Source: an uncultured Lachnospiraceae bacterium (GTDB lineage Bacteria > Bacillota > Clostridia > Lachnospirales > Lachnospiraceae). From it: a stretch of 64,000 nt of DNA. The stretch is taken from positions 1-64,000 of the forward strand of contig CAJUDM010000026.1 in NCBI GenBank assembly GCA_910584915.1, given 5' to 3'. Each line of letters opens with the position of its first letter. The first letter of the stretch is position 1. Shown here in pieces: positions 1 through 7,257 of the stretch. The notes beneath the pieces were generated by a model, which saw only the letters and a list, made by a program, of their open reading frames with translations, was not told where the DNA came from and searched no databases. Position numbers and translations under genes: made by a program.

Positions 1-61
1 TATACAGGTAAATCCACGAGATTACAAATGCGGGGTCATTACATATTGTCTGTTATAAACT

Positions 62-517
62 TCAGGCATGATGCACGTACATCCTTGACAGGTCCGGCTC
101 ATCGTCCCCCTGTACCATGCAGAGAAACTTCCAGCCGTAGCGCTCATAAAAGGAAGTGTGGTCTGTGACAAGATACAATGTGTCGATCCCCTTTGCGTTC
201 ATATCGTCGCAGACAAAGCGAAGCAGAGCGCCGGCGACACCGCGGCGCCGATGGGCTTTTTCGGTATAGACTGCGCAGACATTCGGCGAGAGGTCTTTTC
301 TGTTGTGGAAGTCATTCTCGATAACGCCCAGCCCGCCGATGATCCTGCCGTTTTCCATCGCCAGATACCAGGCGGGCACGGGCGTTTTCTGCAACAGGCA
401 GTCCTCCATACTTTTGTGATACGCTTCCAGTGGAATGCCCCATTTTTCATGAAACCATCGTGCCGCCTGTTCTTTCAGTTGGGGTTTGTCTGTCAATCGT
501 GTGATTTCGCAGTTCAT
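62..517 (-). CDS. GNAT-family N-acetyltransferase
   Basis: A 151-aa protein with the GNAT fold pattern: a central strand with an Asn-Gly-Arg turn (about residues 56-61) and the acetyl-CoA loop RRRGVAG at residues 90-96, followed by a helix and the late FYERYGW motif typical of the family. It should transfer an acetyl group from acetyl-CoA to an amine. The substrate cannot be read from sequence. It is a leftward gene with a GGGTA-type ribosome site; the next leftward gene (564-1244) lies 46 bases upstream of its start. Length is normal for a single-domain GNAT. The family call is firm; the function is open. Confidence 0.85.
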   Translation of the reverse strand: MNCEITRLTDKPQLKEQAARWFHEKWGIPLEAYHKSMEDCLLQKTPVPAWYLAMENGRIIGGLGVIENDFHNRKDLSPNVCAVYTEKAHRRRGVAGALLRFVCDDMNAKGIDTLYLVTDHTSFYERYGWKFLCMVQGDDEPDLSRMYVHHA

Positions 518-563
518 AAAATGTACCCTTAGTGTATTGCCGCATTAATGAGAAACCTTCCTG

Positions 564-1244
564 TTATTTCACTATCACCCCATATTGCCGAAATAAATAG
601 CAGTCGTTCAGCCTGCTTCTGACCTCATCGCTCACTCTGATATTCAGCCTCCTTTCATTGCCGGCGGCTTTTATGGAGAACGGGCGGGTGAGTTTTTTGA
701 CAGAATCCTTTAACATGATGAAATCCTGATATGACCGCAGCGTTTCAGTGGTTCTCAGTGGCTCATATCCATCGCCGTATGGATACTGGATCATTTTGGG
801 ATAATCCAGGCTAACACCCATGTAGCCTTCCGGGTAAAAACTGTAGGAACAGGAAGTTGAGCAGTGCAGTTTGTTGTTTTCATCGATCCTGAGACAGAGT
901 GCCGCAGGGGATATTCCGACGACAGGCTCGCCAAAGTCTGCTCTTTTATATTGCTCCCCTTCATAAATATGGAAATTGCCGTAGATACAGTTTGACAGAT
1001 CGGTGGTGATGCCCCGGTGCAGAAACAGAGGGTAATCCCGCTTCCATATGATCTTTTCCCCGGAGAGCAGCAGATCATACAGGCGGCTGTAAGCGGCAAT
1101 ATATTCATCGAGAGGAGATTTTGTATAATCCGCCGGCACATGGGCATTGAAGATGACCAGATGATATTCTGATAAGATCCGGCTCAGTTCATCGGGAGAT
1201 ATAAGGAAGCGGTAGGAATGCCAGCCCTGTACAAGATACTTCAT
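564..1244 (-). CDS. Hypothetical protein, 226 aa
   Basis: I do not recognise a family. The 226-aa product has no signal peptide or membrane segment and is rich in Tyr, Ser and Arg. It looks like a soluble globular protein with mixed strands, and its C-terminus carries a basic stretch before YLFRQYGVIVK. The ORF is supported by a clear ribosome site (GAGGTGACTGTCG then ATG at 1244) and by its place in a run of leftward genes; the next gene upstream ends 26 bases away. Coding is likely, function unknown. Confidence 0.6.
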   Translation of the reverse strand: MKYLVQGWHSYRFLISPDELSRILSEYHLVIFNAHVPADYTKSPLDEYIAAYSRLYDLLLSGEKIIWKRDYPLFLHRGITTDLSNCIYGNFHIYEGEQYKRADFGEPVVGISPAALCLRIDENNKLHCSTSCSYSFYPEGYMGVSLDYPKMIQYPYGDGYEPLRTTETLRSYQDFIMLKDSVKKLTRPFSIKAAGNERRLNIRVSDEVRSRLNDCYLFRQYGVIVK

Positions 1245-1270
1245 CGACAGTCACCTCATACTGTACAGCA

Positions 1271-1756
1271 TCAGAAAATGAAAACGACACCCGTGTCAGA
1301 ATAGACAAGATCATCCGCATCCACGAAAGAGGCGACATCTATCCAGGTTTCGATACCCGGGACGCCATCGCCCTCATTTACATTCTCCTCTGGTATATCG
1401 GCGCATTCCATAAAATGTTTTGTCACGGTGCCGTGTTCGATCACGATCATTTCCGCGTAGAGTATCGCGTCATTGTAGGCGGCAAATACCAGTTCATCGT
1501 TTCCCGCAAATTCTTTCCACTGCTTCGGTTCGATAAAGGAGTATCCGCCGGAGAGATCTTCAAATACGGTCCAGCCCTCGTTTTCATAGGCGTACAGACA
1601 GCCGCCTTTCCACTGTCCCTTTTCATTCAGAGAAACATCGACCGCCCGGGAATAGTCTGTCTCGATCCGTTCTTTGAAAACGGAACCGTTCCAGTTACAC
1701 AGTCTTTCCACTGCTTTGTCCAAGTTTTGTCTGATTCTGAAATAGCTCGGGTTCAT
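1271..1756 (-). CDS. Hypothetical acidic protein, 161 aa
   Basis: No family recognised with confidence. The 161-aa product is soluble and acidic (many Asp/Glu in the last 45 residues) and rich in Trp and Tyr. Composition and size are those of small SMI1/KNR4-like immunity-type proteins, but no diagnostic motif is visible, so that is only a suggestion. It starts at ATG 1756 with the ribosome site AAAAGGAGTGTCAAA. It probably shares a leftward transcript with the unknown gene at 564-1244. Confidence 0.6.
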   Translation of the reverse strand: MNPSYFRIRQNLDKAVERLCNWNGSVFKERIETDYSRAVDVSLNEKGQWKGGCLYAYENEGWTVFEDLSGGYSFIEPKQWKEFAGNDELVFAAYNDAILYAEMIVIEHGTVTKHFMECADIPEENVNEGDGVPGIETWIDVASFVDADDLVYSDTGVVFIF

Positions 1757-1798
1757 TTTGACACTCCTTTTGTATAGAAATTATATTTTTTGCTCTTT

Positions 1799-2440
1799 TC
1801 AATCCTGTTCCAGAAAAGAATGGCTCATAATATAAAACTCTTCCTGGCTGGGGAGATGCTCTTTTTTCATTTTTTCCAGCGAATTATCATATCGTTCGGC
1901 GTCCTCTTCATCGACCGCCATGACAGAGCTGTCATAATAAATCCGTTTTTTTCCGTCCAGCGCGCCGGGGAGCAGTTCCTTCACCATCATTGCCGCCGGA
2001 AATTTGCCGTTCTCCGTGCAGATATTGAATTTTTTGCAGCTCTTAAATCCAAGCCCCACATAATTTGCCGGGCTTCCGAATATGACGATCACATCATACC
2101 CCAGGGAAAGGGCGCGCTCGAAAGAGTGCTCCATGAGCTTTTTTCCGTACCCCATTCTCTGGTATTCGGGAAGAATACAGACCGGACCGAAAGTGAGGCT
2201 ATTCTTTACATCCCCGTTTTCATCGACCAGCCTGGATCGGGTGTACATGATATTGCCGATGACCTGCCCGTCGAGCTCGATCACAAAATCAAGTTCTGGT
2301 ATAAAATCTTCGTGCCCGCGCATGATGTGGACCAGATAGTGCTCGAAACACCCCGGGACATAGAGGTTGTAGAATGCTTTTCTTGTGATCTCCTCCACCA
2401 GTTCGTGATCTTTTTCGGTTTCGTTTCGTATGGTGATCAA
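1799..2440 (-). CDS. GNAT-family N-acetyltransferase, TTG start
   Basis: A 213-aa acetyltransferase of the YhbS-like type. The acetyl-CoA loop QRMGYGK lies at residues 94-100 after the strand ending in ILPEY, followed by GSPANYVGLGF, the usual late motif of this subgroup. The start at 2440 is TTG, chosen because AAGGAG sits about 8 bases ahead and no ATG is nearby. Its substrate is unknown. It is transcribed away from the TetR operon that begins at 2657, so the 216 bases between hold divergent promoters. Confidence 0.82.
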   Translation of the reverse strand: MITIRNETEKDHELVEEITRKAFYNLYVPGCFEHYLVHIMRGHEDFIPELDFVIELDGQVIGNIMYTRSRLVDENGDVKNSLTFGPVCILPEYQRMGYGKKLMEHSFERALSLGYDVIVIFGSPANYVGLGFKSCKKFNICTENGKFPAAMMVKELLPGALDGKKRIYYDSSVMAVDEEDAERYDNSLEKMKKEHLPSQEEFYIMSHSFLEQD

Positions 2441-2591
2441 AATAAGGGCTCCTTTTAAATATTGTTCTATAAAGTCAGTTTTGTCTATTTATGGGTATTT
2501 ATTTATATTTTACCATAATTTTGAGAGAGTGGAAATATCTTCTTCCCCGTGTTTGGCGGGAAAATTGATTTGTTATATGGAAATATCAGTG

Positions 2592-2640
2592 TTGACTTTG
2601 CGTAAGTATTTTCATATAATTAAACCAATAGTTTAATTAT
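2592..2640 (+). promoter_or_regulatory. Sigma-A promoter with 25-bp palindromic operator (TetR operon)
   Basis: TTGACT (2592-2597), a 17-bp spacer and a perfect TATAAT (2615-2620) precede the TetR gene. A perfect inverted repeat, ATAATTAAAC then CAATA then GTTTAATTAT (2616-2640), overlaps the -10 box. Seen in sequence. That it is the regulator's own operator is inferred from position and symmetry. Confidence 0.8.
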
Positions 2641-2656
2641 TGAGAAGGAGGACGAA

Positions 2657-3316
2657 ATGGGGCGCAGAAAAAAGGAACCAAGAAGTGCGCATCGGGAGAG
2701 CATAGCGTCTGCGGCGTCGGGGTTGTTTATGGAGAGGGGGATTGCCGCGGTGTCCATGGATGATATCGCAAAAGCAGCCGGTTACAGCAAAGCGACACTG
2801 TATGTATACTTTGAGAACAAGGAGGAGATCGTCAGCATTTTAGTGCTGGAGAGCATGAAAAAGCTCTATGGCTATATCGATGCCGCGCTTGTGGAGCAGG
2901 AGGGCACAAGGGCAAGGTATGATGCGATCTGCCGCGGGCTGATGCGGTATCGGGAGGAGTTTCCCTTTTATTTCAAGATGGTGCTCGATAAGATAAACAT
3001 TGATTTTGAAAATCGGGACTATCTGCCGGAGGAAAAGGAAACCTGGCGGGTAGGGGAGGAGATCAATGAACGGATCAGGGATTTTCTGATGTCCGGCATG
3101 AAGAGAGGCGACCTGCGAGGGAATCTGGAGATATTGCCCGCGATTTTTAACTTCTGGGGTATGCTGTCCGGGATCATTCAGCTTGCCGCCAATAAGGAGG
3201 AGTATATCAAAAAGGCGATGGGACTGTCGAGGCAGCAGTTTTTGGAGTACGGGTTTGACATGCTGTTTTGTTCGATCAAGACGGATATACCGGGGAGGGA
3301 CGCTGATGTACAGTGA
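2657..3316 (+). CDS. TetR/AcrR-family transcriptional regulator
   Basis: A 219-aa repressor with the N-terminal TetR helix-turn-helix at about residues 33-60 (VSMDDIAKAAGYSKATLYVY) and a helical ligand-binding remainder. It starts at ATG 2657 after GAAGGAGG. It is the first gene of an operon with an iron-sulfur-flavoprotein-like reductase, whose start overlaps its stop by 11 bases, and an FMN-binding membrane protein. The 25-bp palindrome over its own -10 box suggests that it represses itself and the two redox genes until an unknown inducer binds. Family call firm; inducer unknown. Confidence 0.92.
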   Translation: MGRRKKEPRSAHRESIASAASGLFMERGIAAVSMDDIAKAAGYSKATLYVYFENKEEIVSILVLESMKKLYGYIDAALVEQEGTRARYDAICRGLMRYREEFPFYFKMVLDKINIDFENRDYLPEEKETWRVGEEINERIRDFLMSGMKRGDLRGNLEILPAIFNFWGMLSGIIQLAANKEEYIKKAMGLSRQQFLEYGFDMLFCSIKTDIPGRDADVQ

Positions 3317-3944
3317 AATTATCACATCCTCGCGGCAGTCGCCAAATACCCCGGCAAACAAAAGGGCGGGTCGTTGCCCGCGGAAAAACGCGCTTGCCAT
3401 TCTGGGAAGCCCAAACAAAAACGGAATAACGGCATCCATGCTGGAACTGGCGGTCAGAAGAGCAGAAAAAGCCGGTTACGCGGTAACGGAGATCGATCTT
3501 TACAAAAAGAAGCTTTCTTTTTGCAAAGGATGCAGAGCCTGCGCGGAGACAGGGCTCTGTGTGCAGGAGGATGACATCCGGGAGATCGCGGATTTATTGC
3601 GGAAAAGTAAACTTGTGATCCTCGCCGCCCCTGTCTACTGGGCGAATGTGCCGGCTCCTGTGAAAAATCTCTTTGACAGGCTGGTGGGAACGGCTATGGA
3701 GGAGACTGCCGCATTTCCGAGGCCGCGTCTGTCCGGCAGGAAGTATCTGCTCCTGACTTCCTGCAACACACCGGCTCCCTTTTCATGGATATTCGGACAG
3801 AGCAGGGGAGCGATTCGCTGCATGGATGAATTTTTCAGGACTGCGGGCATGAAATCCGCAGGGAAGATCGTGTGCGCCGGGGCAAAGAACAGAAAAGAAG
3901 TGCCTGAACGGATTGTGAAAAAGATTGAGGGGTGCCTGAAATGA
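3306..3944 (+). CDS. Iron-sulfur flavoprotein-like NAD(P)H/FMN oxidoreductase
   Basis: A 212-aa flavodoxin-fold protein. The FMN phosphate loop follows LAILGSPNKNG (about 30-40). The compact motif C73-x2-C76-x2-C79-x5-C85 matches the 4Fe-4S motif of iron-sulfur flavoproteins, and APVYWANVPAPVKNLFDR is the usual isoalloxazine-side loop. ATG 3306 was chosen over earlier in-frame starts because GGGAGGG lies just ahead and it overlaps the TetR stop. The role is probably cytosolic electron transfer from reduced nicotinamide or ferredoxin to FMN. The downstream FMN-binding membrane protein, overlapping by ATGA, is a plausible partner; that pairing is inference. Confidence 0.87.
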   Translation: MYSEIITSSRQSPNTPANKRAGRCPRKNALAILGSPNKNGITASMLELAVRRAEKAGYAVTEIDLYKKKLSFCKGCRACAETGLCVQEDDIREIADLLRKSKLVILAAPVYWANVPAPVKNLFDRLVGTAMEETAAFPRPRLSGRKYLLLTSCNTPAPFSWIFGQSRGAIRCMDEFFRTAGMKSAGKIVCAGAKNRKEVPERIVKKIEGCLK

Positions 3945-4351
3945 AAATATTATCCAAGAAGATAACTTTATATATTATTATGATAATGTTGATTGCCGCA
4001 TCAGTATATTTTGCAGTATACATGAGAGCCGTTGCAGACTACAAAAAGGCGGTAAGAGATACAACCTTTGAAAATGTGGATATTTCCATGGTTCCGGATG
4101 GAGTTTATGTCGGGGAATATGATGTGGATTTTATCTATGTGAAAGTGGAAGTGACGATAGAAGATGGAGAGATTGCCGGGATCGATCTGTTGGAGCATAA
4201 AAACGGACGCGGGGAGCCGGCGGAAATTGTCACAGACAGGATCATCGAGGAACAGAAGATAGATGTTGACGGAGTATCGGGCGCCACAAATTCGAGCATC
4301 GTCATAAAAAAGGCGGTTGAGAGCGCGCTTCGTAACAAGCCCGGGAGCTGA
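3941..4351 (+). CDS. Membrane-anchored FMN-binding domain protein
   Basis: A 136-aa protein with one N-terminal membrane helix (about residues 9-28) and an extracytoplasmic FMN_bind domain (about 50-132). The domain carries DGVSGAT (110-116), the motif whose Thr is covalently flavinylated by ApbE enzymes. It starts at ATG 3941, overlapping the reductase stop as ATGA. Proteins of this type carry electrons across or along the outer face of the membrane, as in RnfG/NqrC-like and extracellular flavin-transfer systems. Here it stands alone after a cytosolic reductase, with no ApbE in the window. Domain call firm; acceptor unknown. Confidence 0.88.
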   Translation: MKILSKKITLYIIMIMLIAASVYFAVYMRAVADYKKAVRDTTFENVDISMVPDGVYVGEYDVDFIYVKVEVTIEDGEIAGIDLLEHKNGRGEPAEIVTDRIIEEQKIDVDGVSGATNSSIVIKKAVESALRNKPGS

Positions 4352-4388
4352 ACTGTTACCGCGTTTAAGGGAGGATTGGGAGAATCCA

Positions 4389-4417
4389 TTGACTTTTGTC
4401 GATCAGATAATTATACT
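4389..4417 (+). promoter_or_regulatory. Sigma-A promoter for the HxlR-Crp pair
   Basis: TTGACT (4389-4394), 17-bp spacer, TATACT (4412-4417). It would give a leader of about 150 bases before the HxlR start codon. Confidence 0.65.
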
Positions 4418-4527
4418 TAGCCTGAAAAGTTATGCAGATACACAGAATATTCCTGTATGGTACGCCAGGGCACACAGAAGACTATTGAAAATAGTGCCGG
4501 AAAAGAAATTACGGACAAAGCTGCGAT

Positions 4528-4551
4528 ATATACTGTAATGATACGGTATAT
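4528..4551 (+). promoter_or_regulatory. Inverted repeat upstream of HxlR gene
   Basis: ATATACTGT, a 6-base spacer, then ACGGTATAT: a near-perfect inverted repeat (8 of 9 positions) ending 22 bases before the HxlR start codon. HxlR/YodB-type regulators bind TAC-rich palindromes in front of their own genes, so this is a candidate operator. Confidence 0.4.
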
Positions 4552-4573
4552 GAAAATGTGGGGGCAACGGCGT

Positions 4574-4939
4574 ATGAACAGAAATATGAGTTATGAAAAG
4601 TGGAAAAAAGAGGTGAAGCGGGGTATCTGCACGGATGCCGGAAACTGTCCGGTGACATCCCTGCTTGTGATGCTGCAGGGCAAATGGAAGTTTCGGATCA
4701 TCTATGAAATGTGCATGCAGTCTCCGGTGCGGTTCTGTGAACTGCGCAACAATATCAGAGGGATCACAAATACCATGCTGACATCATCTCTGCGCGAACT
4801 CGAGAGAGACGGACTGATATCGAGAATACAGTACAACGAAATACCGCCCCGGGTGGAATATTCCCTGACGGAGAAGGGGGCGGGGCTGCTTCCCATGTTT
4901 TACGCGATGACGCAGTGGGGGCTGAAATATATTCCGTAA
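4574..4939 (+). CDS. HxlR-family winged-helix regulator
   Basis: A 121-aa HxlR/DUF24 protein. The family signature is present: Cys25 in CTDAGNCPVTSLL, then LQGKWKFRIIYEM, the recognition region about 60-85, and PPRVEYSLTEKG of the wing. Cys19 and Cys25 are close together; many family members sense quinones, aldehydes or disulfide stress through such a Cys. ATG 4574 was chosen; ATG 4586 also fits, and the ribosome site is weak (GGGGG). It is followed 3 bases later by a Crp/Fnr gene, so the two are probably co-transcribed. Confidence 0.87.
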   Translation: MNRNMSYEKWKKEVKRGICTDAGNCPVTSLLVMLQGKWKFRIIYEMCMQSPVRFCELRNNIRGITNTMLTSSLRELERDGLISRIQYNEIPPRVEYSLTEKGAGLLPMFYAMTQWGLKYIP

Positions 4940-4942
4940 TAG

Positions 4943-5641
4943 ATGAGTGATGAGGAGAAAAGGAAAATGCCGCAGACAATATTTGAACCTGTTTACAGAG
5001 AAATCTTTCCGTTCTGGGACAGGATACCGGAGAAAGACAGAGAGGATATCTGTCAGCATTCTCATGTTGTCACCTACCCGAAGGGAACCAATATACACGA
5101 CGGCAATGAGTGTTCCGGCGTGATCCTTGTGAGGAGCGGGTGCCTGAGGCTCTATATGATGTCCGAGGAGGGGAAGGATATCACGCTGTACCGCCTGCAA
5201 AAGGGAGATATGTGCATGTTGTCCGCCTCCTGCGTGCTGGAAGCCATCACCTTTGATGTGCTGATCGATGCGGAGGAGGAGAGCGAATGCTATGTGATCA
5301 GCGGGCCTGTCTTTGCGGCGGTCTCGGAGCGCAATCCCGATATCAGGATTTTTGCGCTGGAGGCGGCGGTTGGGCGCTTTTCGGATGTGATGTGGGTGAT
5401 GCAGCAGATTTTGTTTATGAGCATGGATAAGCGGCTTGCCATTTTTTTGTCGGATGAGGCGGCAAGGACGGGCTCTGACACCATCACATTGACACACGGA
5501 CAGATCGCCCGCTACATGGGATCTGCCCGTGAAGTTGTCTCGCGAATGCTGAAATACTTTTCCAATGAAAAGATCGTGGAAGTCTCCCGCGGCGGCATCC
5601 GGATTCTTGACAAAAAGCGCCTCCGTAAATTGATTGGCTGA
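4943..5641 (+). CDS. Crp/Fnr-family transcriptional regulator
   Basis: A 232-aa protein with an N-terminal cyclic-nucleotide-binding-like beta-roll (about 20-135), a long dimer helix (about 140-165) and a C-terminal helix-turn-helix. The recognition helix reads SAREVVSRML. Its R196-E197-xxx-R201 pattern matches the R-E-xxx-R of E. coli CRP that reads TGTGA half-sites. There is no N-terminal Fnr-type Cys cluster, although several Cys lie in the beta-roll. It follows HxlR by 3 bases and converges with trxA, whose promoter holds a TGTGA/TCACA palindrome. The ligand is not predictable. Confidence 0.9.
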   Translation: MSDEEKRKMPQTIFEPVYREIFPFWDRIPEKDREDICQHSHVVTYPKGTNIHDGNECSGVILVRSGCLRLYMMSEEGKDITLYRLQKGDMCMLSASCVLEAITFDVLIDAEEESECYVISGPVFAAVSERNPDIRIFALEAAVGRFSDVMWVMQQILFMSMDKRLAIFLSDEAARTGSDTITLTHGQIARYMGSAREVVSRMLKYFSNEKIVEVSRGGIRILDKKRLRKLIG

Positions 5642-5686
5642 TGTGACCGGGGAGATATCACGGCGTCCGGCAATCTTAGGCTGCTA

Positions 5687-5992
5687 TTACTGTAACATGG
5701 CGAGAATCTGCTGTTTCGGCCTTGCGCCCGCGGACTGGCTGACGATTTTGCCGTCTCTCATCACAGCCAGCGTGGGAATGCTCATGACGCCGAATGCCTG
5801 CGCCAGCTCCGGCTCCGCGTCCACATTCACCTTTCCCACAAGATACTGAGGATTTTCCGCCGCAATCTCATCCACCAGAGGGGAGACCATACGGCAGGGA
5901 CCGCACCAGTCCGCGTAAAAGTCCAAAAGCACCGGCTTGCTGCTGTTTTTAACGGAATCAAAATTGTTTTTATTGATACTAAGTACTGACAT
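5687..5992 (-). CDS. trxA: Thioredoxin
   Basis: A 101-aa single-domain thioredoxin with the active site W29-C30-G31-P32-C33, the cis-Pro region MSIPTLAVMRDG and a final helix: the normal size and order for the family. It reduces protein disulfides with electrons from thioredoxin reductase, which is not in this window. ATG 5992 was preferred to ATG 5998 because the AAGGAAGG ribosome site lies 8 bases from the former and only 2 from the latter. The gene is monocistronic and leftward. Its promoter carries a candidate Crp/Fnr site. Confidence 0.95.
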   Translation of the reverse strand: MSVLSINKNNFDSVKNSSKPVLLDFYADWCGPCRMVSPLVDEIAAENPQYLVGKVNVDAEPELAQAFGVMSIPTLAVMRDGKIVSQSAGARPKQQILAMLQ

Positions 5993-6025
5993 ATTCATTA
6001 CCTTCCTTTCTCTTTTATGTTTCCC

Positions 6026-6069
6026 AGTATAGAGGGTTTTGGCAGATATTTCTGTGATGAAGTCACAGA
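6026..6069 (-). promoter_or_regulatory. trxA promoter with Crp-like palindrome
   Basis: On the minus strand the -10 is TATACT (6031-6026) and the -35 position is poor (CAGAAA, 6054-6049). A perfect palindrome, TCTGTGA then TGAAG then TCACAGA (6051-6069), overlaps the -35 region. Its centre falls about 41 bases ahead of the predicted start point, as at class II activator sites. The spacer is 5 rather than the 6 of classical CRP sites. Confidence 0.6.
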
Positions 6070-6204
6070 GGCTGGCGGCGGAGGAGGAATCGTGGTACAA
6101 TGTTCACGAAAGCAATGAGCAGTGCGGAAAAAGGCTGATAAAAAGATGCGTTGTGCTCGCACATAAGCAGATTTTTATCTGATTTTTTCCATAGGGCGAG
6201 TTGC

Positions 6205-6249
6205 CCGTGAGCGAGGAAAACCGCAGGTTTTTTGAGCGGGCACTGCCGA
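6205..6249 (+). repeat. Dispersed short repeat, copy 1
   Basis: The sequence CGTGAGCGAGGAAAACCGC, then AGGTTTTTTGAGCGGGCACT, recurs in part at 23293-23318 and, with about 80% identity, at 28341-28383. The core AAAACC-GCA-GGTTTT can form a hairpin. All three copies lie just upstream of genes. Confidence 0.5.
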
Positions 6250-6264
6250 CAGGAGGAACCTTAC

Positions 6265-6684
6265 ATGATTGACTTACAGGACAAAAACACCTGTCCCACA
6301 TTAGAACAGGTGGCGGAGGTGGTCAGAAATTCTCTTTTCCCGAAATTCTGTGCGGAAATAAAGGAAAAATATAAAATAAAGGAAAAGATCGAGTACAGCG
6401 CCTGCAGTATGGAACCCGGCTGGAACATCAAGTTTAAGAAATCCGGGAAGACGCTCTGCACCATATATCCGCGGGAGGCGTATTTTACGGCGATGGTAGT
6501 CGTGGGCGGGAAGGAAAAAGAGCGGGTGGAAGAGATCCTGCCGGATTGCAGTGAGAGGATGCGCGAAATTTATGCGCAGACGAAAGAAGGAAACGGTCAG
6601 AGATGGCTGTTGATCGATCTGGAGGATCAGGATGAGCTCTATGAGGATGTGCTGCGCCTGATACGGATCAGGTCCGGAAAATAA
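6265..6684 (+). CDS. DUF3788 family protein
   Basis: A 139-aa soluble protein matching the DUF3788 pattern: a short N-terminal part, SMEPGWNIKFKKSGKTLCTIYP in the middle (about 48-69), then FTAMVVVGGKE and a C-terminal helix ending in LIRIRSGK. Function is unknown; members are often annotated as DNA- or ligand-binding without evidence. ATG 6265 is set by AGGAGG 8 bases upstream; an earlier in-frame start lacks one. It probably shares a transcript with the membrane protein 12 bases downstream. Confidence 0.8.
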   Translation: MIDLQDKNTCPTLEQVAEVVRNSLFPKFCAEIKEKYKIKEKIEYSACSMEPGWNIKFKKSGKTLCTIYPREAYFTAMVVVGGKEKERVEEILPDCSERMREIYAQTKEGNGQRWLLIDLEDQDELYEDVLRLIRIRSGK

Positions 6685-6696
6685 GGAGGAGAGACA

Positions 6697-7170
6697 ATGA
6701 AAATGGAATTATTGCAGAGCAGTGATGTGCTGGTAAAGATAGTATTGTTGTCCGTACCGACAGTCGTTGTGCTTGTGGCGGCGGTTATCTGTCTTTTCCG
6801 TTCCAAAAGGGATGAAGAACGTGCCGGAGCGGACAGCGAGGAGCTGAGAAGTGCGGTTATGTTGTTTTTGCCGGTGTATATCACAAACCTGGTGTATTCG
6901 GTGATGATGATCCTTCTGATGTTTGTGATGGAAACAATTACGGTTGCTGAGATAGAGGGAGCATCCGTTGCCTTTTTTGCTGCCATCAGCCTGCTCGGCG
7001 CAGCATCCTGCGCCGCGAAGGGCGTCATAGGAGGGAAAAGGCTGCCATACTGCACGGGGGCGGAGAAACAGAGCGGATTGTCAAAAACGCTGTTGTATCT
7101 GGCGGCGGCTGAGTTTCCGGGATTGATCGCGTTTTTGCTTTATATGATGAAATTTATGGTAAACCCTTAA
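6697..7170 (+). CDS. Small multispanning membrane protein
   Basis: A 157-aa protein with about four hydrophobic helices (approximately residues 13-32, 50-75, 85-105 and 130-152). The first loop is basic and acidic (FRSKRDEERAGADSEE). The third helix is Ala/Gly-rich, loosely like the ATP synthase c-subunit style of packing, but no carboxylate motif supports that. I do not recognise the family. AAGGAGGAGA precedes the ATG. It follows the DUF3788 gene by 12 bases. Confidence 0.6.
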   Translation: MKMELLQSSDVLVKIVLLSVPTVVVLVAAVICLFRSKRDEERAGADSEELRSAVMLFLPVYITNLVYSVMMILLMFVMETITVAEIEGASVAFFAAISLLGAASCAAKGVIGGKRLPYCTGAEKQSGLSKTLLYLAAAEFPGLIAFLLYMMKFMVNP

Positions 7171-7257
7171 GTATTGATACGGCGCCTTACCAAAGTTGTT
7201 TTATCAGCGGGCGATGCGGTTATTTGGGGAATGTCAGAGCAGGGACAACGATGAAAG

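Noticed and set aside
7171..7257. Cobalamin riboswitch before cbiK
   Set aside because: The gap is only 87 bases and has no B12-box-like sequence or fitting hairpins.
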